NCBI GenBank assembly: GCA_022361455.1
Contig: JAKSAW010000711.1
Location: 1 to 43,171, forward strand
Direction of reading: 5' to 3'
DNA: 43,171 bases
From: Pseudomonadales bacterium
GTDB lineage: Bacteria; Pseudomonadota; Gammaproteobacteria; Pseudomonadales; Ketobacteraceae
Shown here: in pieces, positions 8,937 through 16,795 of the stretch
How the letters are laid out: each line of letters begins with the position of its first letter
Numbering within the stretch: the stretch's first letter is position 1
The notes under the pieces: generated by a model
Database searches by the model: none
Told to the model about the DNA's origin: nothing
Seen by the model: only the letters and a program-made list of their open reading frames with translations
Made by a program: the position numbers and the translations under genes

Positions 8937-9882
8937 AACAATGACAAATGATAATGCCCTAGAAAAAGAAGTAATGGGCGAATCTAGCGCAGCACTGGGC
9001 CCTACCAGCTGGCGCGATTACTATGAACTGACCAAGCCAAAAGTGGTTGCTTTGCTCATGCTGACAGCAGTTGTGGGCATGTTCCTATCAACACCCGGCA
9101 TGGTTCCATGGGAGCCATTGGTACTAGGCTCAATCGGTATGGCCTTTGCGATGGGCGCCGCTGCGGCCATTAACCATGTAGTCGACCAGCGCATCGACTC
9201 TATTATGGCTCGAACCGAAAACCGCCCTATAGTGCGCGGCAAAATTGGTGCCGAACGAGCTCTGATCTTTGCAGCGACTTTATCAGTTCTATCCATGATT
9301 ATTTTGGATGTATTTGTTAATCGATTAACAGCTGTTCTAACTCTATTTGGAATTGTTGGTTACGCGTTCATCTACACCATGTACTTGAAGCGTGCGACAC
9401 CACAAAACATCGTTATCGGCGGTATCGCAGGTGCGATCCCTCCTCTACTAGGCTGGACTGCAGTCACCAATGAACTTCACCCTCATGCCCTGTTACTAGT
9501 GTTAATTATCTTTGTCTGGACCCCACCTCATTTTTGGGCGCTGGCTATACACCGTCGTGATGAATATGCTAAAGCAGGCATTCCTATGCTTCCGGTTACT
9601 CACGGCATTGAATTTACAAAAACCTCTGTATTGCACTATACAGTGCTACTTCTTATCGCGAGCTTACTTCCATTTATTACCGGCATGTGTGGATTTATCT
9701 ATGCAGCTAGCGCCACTGTATTAGGAGCAGGCTTTTTGTATTACGCGCTGAAACTTAAGTACAAACCTGAAGCCAATACTGCGATGAAAACCTTTGGCTA
9801 CTCTATCGTTTATTTAATGCTGCTTTTCATTGCACTTTTAGTCGACCACTACATTCCTATTGCAAAAGCTGCCATCGTTTAA
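8929..9882 (+). CDS. cyoE: Protoheme IX farnesyltransferase (heme O synthase)
   Basis: A 317-residue UbiA-family prenyltransferase that adds a farnesyl group to heme B, giving heme O, the substrate of CtaA. The first Asp-rich motif, NHVVDQRID, is followed by ARTENRP, and the second polar motif is [14 protein letters not shown]. About nine membrane helices are evident. It starts at GTG 8929 inside the end of ctaA with AAGGGGGA at 8915-8922, so the two enzymes are translationally coupled. It is often named ctaB when found in a cox cluster such as this. Confidence 0.96.
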   Translation: MAKTMTNDNALEKEVMGESSAALGPTSWRDYYELTKPKVVALLMLTAVVGMFLSTPGMVPWEPLVLGSIGMAFAMGAAAAINHVVDQRIDSIMARTENRPIVRGKIGAERALIFAATLSVLSMIILDVFVNRLTAVLTLFGIVGYAFIYTMYLKRATPQNIVIGGIAGAIPPLLGWTAVTNELHPHALLLVLIIFVWTPPHFWALAIHRRDEYAKAGIPMLPVTHGIEFTKTSVLHYTVLLLIASLLPFITGMCGFIYAASATVLGAGFLYYALKLKYKPEANTAMKTFGYSIVYLMLLFIALLVDHYIPIAKAAIV

Positions 9883-9896
9883 AGCCCAACACATCA

Positions 9897-9924
9897 ACCA
9901 TACCCCTCAAACATGGGGTATGGT
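9897..9924 (+). terminator. Perfect 10-bp stem-loop after cyoE
   Basis: ACCATACCCC (9897-9906) pairs perfectly with GGGGTATGGT (9915-9924) around an 8-base loop. No T tract follows, so it may be a weak or Rho-assisted terminator or an mRNA 3' end stabiliser. An in-frame ATG at 9913 lies inside its loop, which argues against that codon being the start of the next gene. Confidence 0.55.
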
Positions 9925-10032
9925 CGTGAAATAATCACATCTCACTTTCCCCTCCCAGAGCAACTCTATAAAATAGAACCTACTCATAATTTAGAATATT
10001 CAAGATCAGACTTTAATCAAAAGGACATGGCT

Positions 10033-11670
10033 ATGCTGACACTACGTCAATGGCTCACTGCAACGGTGGTGATGCTTTCATGTATTTCTGGGGCCCAGGC
10101 ACTTGTAGTTAACGATTACACCGCAACAACCTTTACCACTTCTAGTAACAATATACGTGTACTTAATATCCTGGAAATTAGCGCTGCTGTTGAATACGAC
10201 ACCAGCAATGGAGAATCAGCTGATCAAGCTGAAGTTTATGTTTCTTGTATAAGTGCCGACGAAAACTGCTCACCGGGAGAAGTCGACATTTCGATTAATG
10301 ATGTTGGTACCGTATCGGTCGATAACAACCAACAAATTGTGTTCACCCCAATCGACCCATCATTTGAAGGAACCTTCTCATTTCGATATGAAGTAGCCAT
10401 ACCCAATTCAGAAGCTTCTGAGATAGGTACCCTGACCCTAGTCATTAGGGGCTCGAGCATCAATGGCTCAAATATAGAAACCGTTGAAAACGCTATCACT
10501 GATTTTTGTAACAACAATCAGTTAAGTAGTTCAGTTCAAGCCGCTTGCCAAGAATTTAATGAGCTAACCGGTGAAGAAAGAATCAACGCACTCTCAACGA
10601 TCTCCCCTGAAGAAGTCGTCGCCGAATTCACCACCACTGTGAATATGACCAAAGATCAAACAGGCAATCTATCCAATCGTCTTAACGCTCTTCGTGGCGG
10701 TGCAACAGGTGTTAGTATCGCTGGATTAAATTACTTTCAAGGCGATCAAGTACTTTACGGTAGCTGGCTTCATGAAATGGCAAATCAAATAGGTGGTAAC
10801 GCAAGTGCCGATGAAAGCTTTTCACCTCTAGGCATATTTATTAATGGTTCAATTACCAGTGGCGACAAAGACAACACCGACCTAGAACAAGGTTATGATC
10901 TTGATGCTGACAGCATTACCATAGGAGTTGATTATCGATTTAATGACAACTTGGTCGCTGGCATCGCATACGGTATCAGCAGCTCTGAAATAGAGTTCAG
11001 CGATTCCGATAATAAAATGGACAATGAAATCGACAACCTACTCTTTTATGGTTCTTGGTATAAAGAGGCATTTTATATTGATGCCATGATTGGTTACGCG
11101 TCAGGAGATATTGAAACTGACCGCGACATCGTATTAGGTTCTAACACTTACACCGCTGAAGGCGAAACCGAAAGCAGCCAACTATTTTTCAGTGTTACAG
11201 GTAACTACGATTTTTATAAAGATGCCTGGACCTATGGCCCATATGCTTCTCTAGACTATATTGATGGTGAGATCGAAGGCTATGAGGAAATTGGCAACTC
11301 AGGTTTTGAAGTTGGCTTTAATGATCAGGATATCGAATCACAAGTATTAACCTTTGGTGGCCGTGTGCAGTACGCCTGGAGCCAGCCCTGGGGCATTATT
11401 ATTCCTCACGGTCGAGTTGAATGGAAAAATGAACTTAGCGATGACCGCGATGCCATTATCGGCCGCTTCGTTTTGGATACCTCAGATGACGCCGAGTTTT
11501 CTATCGAAGCAGATGATCTAGATAGCAGTTGGTTCCAAGTAGCTGTCGGAATTTCTGCTACTTTCCAGCGTGGACTATCAGCCTATATCGATTATGAATC
11601 TGTTGTTAGCTATGACGACACCAACATAGATACGTTCAGCTTTGGTGGCCGCTGGGAAACTAAGTTCTAA
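10033..11670 (+). CDS. Autotransporter-type outer-membrane beta-barrel protein with short passenger
   Basis: A 545-residue exported protein. The signal peptide MLTLRQWLTATVVMLSCISG is cleaved near AQA. A beta-rich Ig/cadherin-like segment (about 60-160) ending FSFRYEVA follows, then an Asn/Cys-containing linker. The motif ALSTISPEEVVAEFTT is typical of the region just before autotransporter barrels. The last 270 residues form alternating beta strands with aromatic girdles and end in Phe (WETKF), as outer-membrane proteins do. AAGGA at 10021-10025 is best spaced for ATG 10033; ATG 10027 is possible. The gene is monocistronic, with a terminator after it. No protease triad or adhesin repeat is visible, so its cargo function is unknown. 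Confidence 0.82.
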   Translation: MLTLRQWLTATVVMLSCISGAQALVVNDYTATTFTTSSNNIRVLNILEISAAVEYDTSNGESADQAEVYVSCISADENCSPGEVDISINDVGTVSVDNNQQIVFTPIDPSFEGTFSFRYEVAIPNSEASEIGTLTLVIRGSSINGSNIETVENAITDFCNNNQLSSSVQAACQEFNELTGEERINALSTISPEEVVAEFTTTVNMTKDQTGNLSNRLNALRGGATGVSIAGLNYFQGDQVLYGSWLHEMANQIGGNASADESFSPLGIFINGSITSGDKDNTDLEQGYDLDADSITIGVDYRFNDNLVAGIAYGISSSEIEFSDSDNKMDNEIDNLLFYGSWYKEAFYIDAMIGYASGDIETDRDIVLGSNTYTAEGETESSQLFFSVTGNYDFYKDAWTYGPYASLDYIDGEIEGYEEIGNSGFEVGFNDQDIESQVLTFGGRVQYAWSQPWGIIIPHGRVEWKNELSDDRDAIIGRFVLDTSDDAEFSIEADDLDSSWFQVAVGISATFQRGLSAYIDYESVVSYDDTNIDTFSFGGRWETKF

Positions 11671-11703
11671 GCTGTTCTCAAACTTTCATCTAAACAGCGA
11701 TAC

Positions 11704-11729
11704 AAAGCGCGCCTAATTGGCGCGCTTTT
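11704..11729 (+). terminator. Rho-independent terminator after the autotransporter-like gene
   Basis: A perfect 10-bp stem, AAAGCGCGCC (11704-11713) and GGCGCGCTTT (11719-11728), with loop TAATT and a TTTTAG tail. Confidence 0.9.
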
Positions 11730-11876
11730 AGTTTGTAAAGCCAGAAAGCTCAAAGCCAATAAGTCAAACAGACGACAGTGAAAGCTTGGTTGCCCCCCTA
11801 TAATTGTATTACTATGGGACATTGGCAAATACCAAAAACAAATTGAAGATTCGTATTATCCGTCAGGTTATCGACT

Positions 11877-12923
11877 ATGAAGGAGCGTAAGCAGTTAAAG
11901 TTTCCCTCGGTGTTATTTCAGTTCCTAGACACCTATTTCGAAACTGGGCCCACTATAGAAACCCTAGAAAGTTTCTTAGGTTACTTGTCCACTAGCGAAG
12001 AACAGTTTCGCGATCCAAGCTACTTATTTGATGGCGAACAATTGTTTCTGATGCTGGATATGCTCCATAAGAACAGCCAGGAACAGCCTCCCGCTATTAA
12101 GATATTACGACACTTATCGATCACCCATATGGGCATGGCAGGTGTAGCAGGCTCCACCGCCATTAATCTTAACGACGCTATTTCGATAGCCACAAAATTC
12201 TATAAAACACTCATGCCTGCAGTAGAAATTGACTTTGGTAGCGCCCAGGACAATTTAAATTTGGAAGTTAAACTAATCGCCGATTTCGAGCACTGCTCCC
12301 CTATACTCATGGAAATTATCTTAGGTGGCCTTAAACAATTCTCAGAAGAAGCAACAGGTAAGCCACTTGGCCTTAGGCTGGAGTTCTCGCACCCCGTTGC
12401 TTGGGGTGATAATACGGACGACACCATTAAACTCTATCAAGATTACTTTAATTGCGAAGTAAAATTCGATGCAGGCTCCCCTAGTTCCAAAATATTTTTT
12501 CAAGAAGACACCTTAGATACACGACTTAAAAGCCCCAATAAAATATTACACAGTGTCGCGAAGAACATTATCGACAAAGAGCTTAGAGATAGCTCTAACA
12601 CAGTAACGCTATCTGAGAGAGCTCGCGATTTAATGATAAAAGCGATTGAGAATGAAAAGTCGTTGAGTCTAGATGATTTAGCAAATCAACTTCATATGAC
12701 GCCAAGAACTCTATCTAGAAAACTTGCAAAAGAAGATATTCAGTATAAGGCGCTTCTAAATGATGTTCGATTTGAACGCGCCAAAACTCTTATCATTCAG
12801 TCTGAACTACCACTAAAACAAATTGCCTCAAAGCTAGGCTTTTCAAGCCCAGATGCTTTCTCAAGGGCTTTTAAAACTTTTACTGGCGAAACCCCTAATC
12901 AATGGAAGAGCAACCACAAATAG
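11877..12923 (+). CDS. AraC family transcriptional regulator with PF12625-type N-terminal domain
   Basis: A 348-residue regulator. Residues about 20-200 match the helical 'arabinose-binding-like' domain of the OruR/ArgR-type AraC subfamily rather than a cupin. The C-terminal pair of helix-turn-helix motifs is clear: LSLDDLANQLHMTPRTLSRK (about 260-280) and LKQIASKLGFSSPDAFSRAF (about 313-333), ending with the family signature TGETPNQWK. Proteins of this subfamily often control catabolic genes for amino acids, sterols or lipids. The inducer cannot be read from the sequence. The nearest candidate target is the beta-propeller gene downstream on the same strand. Confidence 0.93.
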   Translation: MKERKQLKFPSVLFQFLDTYFETGPTIETLESFLGYLSTSEEQFRDPSYLFDGEQLFLMLDMLHKNSQEQPPAIKILRHLSITHMGMAGVAGSTAINLNDAISIATKFYKTLMPAVEIDFGSAQDNLNLEVKLIADFEHCSPILMEIILGGLKQFSEEATGKPLGLRLEFSHPVAWGDNTDDTIKLYQDYFNCEVKFDAGSPSSKIFFQEDTLDTRLKSPNKILHSVAKNIIDKELRDSSNTVTLSERARDLMIKAIENEKSLSLDDLANQLHMTPRTLSRKLAKEDIQYKALLNDVRFERAKTLIIQSELPLKQIASKLGFSSPDAFSRAFKTFTGETPNQWKSNHK

Positions 12924-12931
12924 TAATCCCC

Positions 12932-12966
12932 ATAAAAAACACCTGTTCCGGAAATCGAAACAGGTG
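12932..12966 (-). terminator. Stem-loop with T tract on the minus strand
   Basis: CACCTGTT (12940-12947) pairs with AACAGGTG (12959-12966). Read on the minus strand, the hairpin is followed by GTTTTTTATG, a good terminator tail; on the plus strand there is no T run. It could block antisense transcription into araC, or end an unrecognised minus-strand transcript from 12970-13200. Confidence 0.65.
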
Positions 12967-13169
12967 AAGGGAAGGAAAATCGGTACGTCTATCTAATTCC
13001 TCAAAGCGCTCTTCCCTAAATAATTTTTGGAATTCGAATGCAGAGCTGGCGATTTATGAGTGTTTTCTTCATCCATGCCATACCCATTTAACAACACCAA
13101 AGAATGCTCTTGGCATTTATCTGTTAAGGTTATCAATAACAAACCGATCAAACGCGCCAAAACACCCAC
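12967..13169. other. Intergenic stretch between the AraC gene and beta-propeller gene
   Basis: Together with the two flanking hairpins this makes a 386-base gap (12924-13309). A 62-codon open frame on the minus strand (12993-13181) begins with TTG inside the inverted repeat, lacks spacing for a ribosome-binding site, and resembles no protein I know, so I do not call it. A small minus-strand RNA ending at the 12932 terminator is possible but unsupported by any recognisable family. Confidence 0.4.
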
Positions 13170-13225
13170 AAAAATAGACAACCTTATTTAGCAAATTTTA
13201 AAGCGAAACAAGGTTGTCTATTTTT
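13170..13225. repeat. 16-bp perfect inverted repeat, hairpin or terminator-like
   Basis: AAAAATAGACAACCTT (13170-13185) and AAGGTTGTCTATTTTT (13210-13225) are exact inverted copies separated by 24 bases. The right arm ends in a T run, so the plus-strand transcript would form a terminator-like hairpin 84 bases before the beta-propeller start. It could be a terminator for araC read-through, an attenuator, or a binding site for a dimeric regulator. Confidence 0.7.
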
Positions 13226-13309
13226 GAAGGCTTAATGTTCAGTTTTGAAGTTAGCGTTCTTTTATCGTAGCTCCAGTTTTAAAGATCCTTCACTACATGG
13301 GCATCCAAT

Positions 13310-14614
13310 ATGAATTCCATAAAAACAAAAACCAATCTAAAGAACTATCTTATATCGTCGCTCTTGATCTTTTCGCTAACACTCACCAGCTTTGCGACTT
13401 TCACAACAGAGAGTTTTGGACTTTCCGACGCTCCGCGCAAAGCAAACCAACTCTCAGCGGTGGGAGACCAAACATCCACACCGGTCATTTTTGTTGGCAA
13501 TAACTGGGATGGTGTTATTGATGTTATCGATGCTAATAGTTACGAGCATCTTGGCATGATTAACGGCATACCGGATAAAGACGAAAGAATAAGTGCTATT
13601 CACAGATCTTTTTTTAGAATGATTTTCTTCTATATCAATCGATACTTTGTTGGCGAAGGTAATGATCAATATGTTGACGATATGTATAGCTCCAACGATG
13701 GCCGCTTGCTGATCGTTTCACGACCTAGCCTTGGCGACGTTGTTGCCATCGATATGGCTAATGAAACCATTGAATGGCGCTTCCAAGTGGATGGCTTTCG
13801 ATCAGACCATATGGCTATTTCCCCCGATGGTTCTCAAGTGGCTGTGTCAGCATCAACGGGGAAAGTGGTGCATATTCTGGATACCCAAACTGGCGAGGAA
13901 CTTGGTAGATTTAAATCAGGTGATTCACCTCACGAAAACGTTTATTCAAAAGATGGCAATCGAATTTTTCACGCCAGTATTGGGCATGTCTGGACACCAT
14001 GGGACAAAATTACGCAAAGTCATCTCAAAGGGAAGCGCATTTTTAAGGTAGTAAACGCGAATACCTACGAGGACATTCTAAGCTTTGATATTAGTGATCG
14101 TTTAACGGCAGCAAACCTTGGTCACTTAAGTCCTGCCATACGACCCATGGCTCATACGGCAGACGAAGACTATTTCTACTTCCAGCTGTCTTTCCTACAT
14201 GGTTTTATCGAATACGATATGGTGAACGACCAAGTCTCTCGATTATATGAATTGCCTCGTAACTATCCCGATATGCCACGAACACAATATGTAAACGACT
14301 CAGCTCATCATGGAATTGCAATCAGTGGCGACGACACCACCTTTTGTGTTGCAGGAACCATGGATGATTATGTTGCTATCATTGATAGAGAAACCGGAGA
14401 TTACAAAATTCTTAATGGTATAGGTGAAAAGCCCTACTGGGTCACCACCAACAAAAATGGCGATCACTGCTACATTTCTTGGAGTGAAACTGATGCTATG
14501 TCGGTGGTATCTTATGAGACAGGAGAAGAAATCGCCCATATTCCAGTAGGCGATCATCCACAAAGAATTCGAGAAGGTTTTGTCACCCAAGCCTGGCTCG
14601 ACTTGGTTCAATGA
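13310..14614 (+). CDS. Secreted YncE/YVTN-like beta-propeller protein
   Basis: A 434-residue exported protein with a signal peptide (about 1-30; hydrophobic core LISSLLIFSLTLTSFA). The rest is built of repeated four-strand blades of the YVTN/quinoprotein-like kind: an exposed-loop phrase such as ISPDGSQVAVSASTGKVVHI, then an Asp-containing turn and TGEELGRF. Similar phrases recur near 150-200, 320-350 and 395-420 (SETDAMSVVSYETGEEIAHI). No catalytic motif or cofactor ligand set is visible. Such proteins are often periplasmic partners of dehydrogenases or surface binding proteins. It is preceded by the AraC-type gene and the 16-bp inverted repeat. Substrate unknown. Confidence 0.78.
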   Translation: MNSIKTKTNLKNYLISSLLIFSLTLTSFATFTTESFGLSDAPRKANQLSAVGDQTSTPVIFVGNNWDGVIDVIDANSYEHLGMINGIPDKDERISAIHRSFFRMIFFYINRYFVGEGNDQYVDDMYSSNDGRLLIVSRPSLGDVVAIDMANETIEWRFQVDGFRSDHMAISPDGSQVAVSASTGKVVHILDTQTGEELGRFKSGDSPHENVYSKDGNRIFHASIGHVWTPWDKITQSHLKGKRIFKVVNANTYEDILSFDISDRLTAANLGHLSPAIRPMAHTADEDYFYFQLSFLHGFIEYDMVNDQVSRLYELPRNYPDMPRTQYVNDSAHHGIAISGDDTTFCVAGTMDDYVAIIDRETGDYKILNGIGEKPYWVTTNKNGDHCYISWSETDAMSVVSYETGEEIAHIPVGDHPQRIREGFVTQAWLDLVQ

Positions 14615-14640
14615 TTACTCGATACTAGCAATTAACCTAT

Positions 14641-14664
14641 GCCTCCCTATTATTTCTGGGAGGC
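14641..14664. terminator. Stem-loop between convergent genes
   Basis: GCCTCCC (14641-14647) pairs with GGGAGGC (14658-14664), loop of 10. It lies between the stop of the beta-propeller gene and the stop of the convergent minus-strand gene. No T tract occurs on either strand, so it is at best a weak or Rho-assisted terminator. Confidence 0.45.
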
Positions 14665-15623
14665 TATAAACCATCAAACAGTTGCCTACCGATATTATTT
14701 ACTGTTTTGCTCAGCGATTTAATATTTTCATCCAGAGTTTCCTCCATACAATGGGTTGGTAGCTCTTCATGAGTTATCTTAAAACGAGCCATTCTCTGGA
14801 AAACCCCATTGCTTTTTGATTGTCGCTCACAAAGTTTTAAACGTTGTAACCGTAAAAAGCTCGCGTGATAATCGACTTGGAGTTCGAGCGCTTTTTTCTT
14901 CTTAGTGCTACATTCAGCTTCGCTGGCACATATAACAGTTACCGCTCTTTCATCCTGAATTTCCGCAGAACGTTTTAAATAAACAAAAAACTCTCGAGGA
15001 AGATTTAGTACTACGCGATCACCATTAGGCATGGTTTGGCCAGGATTTGGGGCTTCATAACAAACGCCTTCCAGCATCTTATTAAAGAAGAAGATGGTAT
15101 GAGGTACAGCGTTATCGATATCTTCTGGGTTATAGCGTTTGAATTTGAAGGAACCCAAAAACTTATAACGCTCACCCGTTGCGAGAAAGGCACGATGGCA
15201 GCCGCCCATGTTGGCACCAACATAAAGATCTTCAACGGGAAACGATTTAACCTTACGAAATTGAACGGAAAAATTCTCTACATTGCCCTTGGCTACCATC
15301 TCTGCACTATTCAAAGCATCACGAGCGGAAGGTTCTAGATAATAACTGGCGTTTCCTTCAACGAAGCTCTCACCTACCCTGATCGCATGGGTAATTTCTT
15401 CATCACTAAATTGCTGTTCACGACAGGATTCCACTTGATCCGTCAAAAGCTGACGATCATAGCGGCAGTTCTCACGTTTTTTCTTTACTACACAATGCTT
15501 TAAATCTTGTGCTGATTGTTCCAACAGCTTCAAACAGGATTCCGCTACATGCGCATTAGAAAAAGATGCAGCCTGAAAGCAAACAATAGCAATCGATAAA
15601 CAAAATAACGTTCTTAAGCTCAT
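14664..15623 (-). CDS. Cysteine-rich exported protein of unknown function
   Basis: A 319-residue protein that I do not recognise. Residues 1-24 form a signal peptide with cleavage near SNA. The mature chain has ten cysteines (C30, 44, 53, 67, 142, 188, 232, 238, 265, 292), an even number that suggests five disulfides and a periplasmic or secreted location. The first four, spaced 14, 9 and 14 apart in a helical, charged segment, look like a small helical-hairpin disulfide domain; the middle (about 120-215) is more beta-like. It diverges from the curli-type operon across 634 bases, so its promoter region is shared with csgB. A link to fibre assembly is only an inference from position. Confidence 0.7.
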   Translation of the reverse strand: MSLRTLFCLSIAIVCFQAASFSNAHVAESCLKLLEQSAQDLKHCVVKKKRENCRYDRQLLTDQVESCREQQFSDEEITHAIRVGESFVEGNASYYLEPSARDALNSAEMVAKGNVENFSVQFRKVKSFPVEDLYVGANMGGCHRAFLATGERYKFLGSFKFKRYNPEDIDNAVPHTIFFFNKMLEGVCYEAPNPGQTMPNGDRVVLNLPREFFVYLKRSAEIQDERAVTVICASEAECSTKKKKALELQVDYHASFLRLQRLKLCERQSKSNGVFQRMARFKITHEELPTHCMEETLDENIKSLSKTVNNIGRQLFDGL

Positions 15624-15718
15624 TGAGTTCTAACTACCCGACCTTTATATACTTCTAGCTGCAAAAGTTAATCTCATTAGTTTCAGACTAGGTGAAAACT
15701 AGGTGTTAATCCACGGCA

Positions 15719-15741
15719 GTGGTGACAACTTCTGTCACCAC
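15719..15741. promoter_or_regulatory. Palindromic operator candidate, copy 1
   Basis: Perfect palindrome GTGGTGACA-ACTTC-TGTCACCAC with 9-bp arms. The core GTGACA-N5-TGTCAC recurs at 15954. The copy lies about 540 bases before the csgB start and about 95 bases upstream of the divergent Cys-rich gene, so it could act on either. Confidence 0.65.
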
Positions 15742-15953
15742 CGTGACACCAAAAGCTATTTTTAAAACTGTAAATATCCAGTTTTGTGTAATTTTCCACA
15801 TTCCGGTTTTTGCTTTAGCTCCATTTGAAATCACATCAGCATTTTTAATTCCGCTCTCTATGAAATCGCAAAATTTTTAGCGAATTCTGTTCTTTCAATA
15901 TCGAGCTACTGCCCTATTTATAAATATCGGCAGAAAAACACGAAATTTTAAAA

Positions 15954-15970
15954 GTGACAATTACTGTCAC
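15954..15970. promoter_or_regulatory. Palindromic operator candidate, copy 2
   Basis: GTGACA-ATTAC-TGTCAC, the same 6-5-6 core as copy 1 with a different spacer. Conservation of the arms and spacer length, but not of the spacer bases, is what a dimeric repressor or activator site would show. Confidence 0.65.
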
Positions 15971-16008
15971 CAAACCAAGAAAAAAGCGCTAATTTTCCGG
16001 CACTGTTT

Positions 16009-16026
16009 TTTGTGAAAATTCACAAA
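16009..16026. promoter_or_regulatory. 18-bp palindrome TTTGTGAA-AA-TTCACAAA
   Basis: An exact inverted repeat with 8-bp arms and a 2-base spacer. It contains TGTGA and TCACA half-sites like those of CRP, but they are 4 rather than 6 bases apart, so it is not a standard CRP site. It could bind another dimeric regulator. Confidence 0.45.
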
Positions 16027-16198
16027 CCCCATAACCACATGCATATAAGAAGTTCCAAATTTAGACTCAAACTTATCAGGCTTATTGGATTTCAACTGCC
16101 ATGCAAATGCTTTTTATAAACAGAAGTAATTAAAACAGCCACATTTACCTAATAGATATCGCTAACGGAATAGGGTCTCAAAAGGGGCGTGAACCAGT

Positions 16199-16214
16199 TG
16201 GCATTTACCCTGCA
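16199..16214 (+). promoter_or_regulatory. Sigma-54-like promoter element before csgB
   Basis: TTGGCATTTACCCTGCA has the GG and GC dinucleotides (16200-16201 and 16212-16213) exactly 10 bases apart, as sigma-54 -24/-12 promoters require, with a good TTGGCA and a weaker CTGCA. Transcription would start near 16225, 33 bases before the GTG at 16258. This is a single pattern match and may be chance. Confidence 0.35.
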
Positions 16215-16257
16215 ACTGAATACACAAATCGTCACCACGGCAAATTTGGAAAAGACA

Positions 16258-16761
16258 GTGAAAGCAACCAGCCTCATCAACATCATCATCACACTACTAG
16301 CGCTGCTAACAGCTAGCGTTAGTGTTGCAGGTGACTTAGATGCAGGTAGCGAACTAAACGGTGACTTCAACAGCAGCGCTAGCATCCTTCAAAACGGTTT
16401 CAGCCACTCAGCTACAATTGAACAATACGGCAACTACCAAACTAACCGCATTCAACAATATGGCAGCCAACAAGTAGCTCACGCTGACCAATACGGTGAA
16501 GGTAACTACGCAGAGATTTCTCAAAACGGTAGCCTCAACTACACCAACAGCTACCAAAAAGGTTCTTACAACAGCCTTAAAGTAAATCAATCAGGTAACC
16601 GCAACAGAGTTAACGCTGAGCAGTTCGGCAGCCATAACAACATCGCGGTTACCCAGAAAGGAACATTAAACCAAGCCACTATTCAACAAAATGGCAGCGG
16701 TTTAGAAAGCCAAGTGATTCAACGTGGTCACGGCTTGCAAGCTTTAGTAGTACAACACTAA
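16258..16761 (+). CDS. csgB: CsgB-like minor curlin / amyloid nucleator
   Basis: A 167-residue secreted amyloid protein. From the GTG at 16258, a signal peptide MKATSLINIIITLLALLTAS is cleaved after SVAG. A short acidic N-terminus then gives way to about eleven 11-residue curlin half-repeats of the form xxxQxGxxNxA. The repeats are less regular than in the next gene, and the last ones have charged or non-Asn residues (QRGHGLQALVVQH), a CsgB-like trait for membrane-associated nucleation. The frame is open to a GTG at 16189, but GGGG there is only one base from the codon; GGAAAA before 16258 and the signal peptide favour the shorter form. csgA follows after 34 bases. Confidence 0.82.
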   Translation: MKATSLINIIITLLALLTASVSVAGDLDAGSELNGDFNSSASILQNGFSHSATIEQYGNYQTNRIQQYGSQQVAHADQYGEGNYAEISQNGSLNYTNSYQKGSYNSLKVNQSGNRNRVNAEQFGSHNNIAVTQKGTLNQATIQQNGSGLESQVIQRGHGLQALVVQH

Positions 16762-16795
16762 TTTACGATTAAGTTCATCGAAGCGAGGCAGTATC

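Larger units (their letters stand above)
15624..16257. promoter_or_regulatory. Shared regulatory region of the curli-type operon and the Cys-rich gene
   Basis: A 634-base, AT-rich divergent intergenic region. It holds two copies of GTGACA-N5-TGTCAC (15719-15741 and 15954-15970), a further GTGACA half-site at 15743-15748, an 18-bp palindrome at 16009-16026 and a sigma-54-like element at 16199-16214. Long control regions of this kind are typical of curli genes, which integrate many signals in the enterobacteria. No csgD-like regulator gene is in the window. Confidence 0.65.

Noticed and set aside
12993..13181. 62-codon open frame on the minus strand with a hydrophobic start
   Set aside because: The start is TTG inside a perfect inverted repeat, without proper ribosome-binding spacing, and the sequence resembles no known small membrane protein.
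16009..16026. CRP site before csgB
   Set aside because: The TGTGA and TCACA halves are separated by four bases, not six; kept only as an unidentified palindrome.
16189..16257. Upstream GTG start of csgB giving 23 more residues
   Set aside because: The GGGG is one base from the codon, the extra residues would bury the signal peptide, and the possible promoter lies downstream of it.
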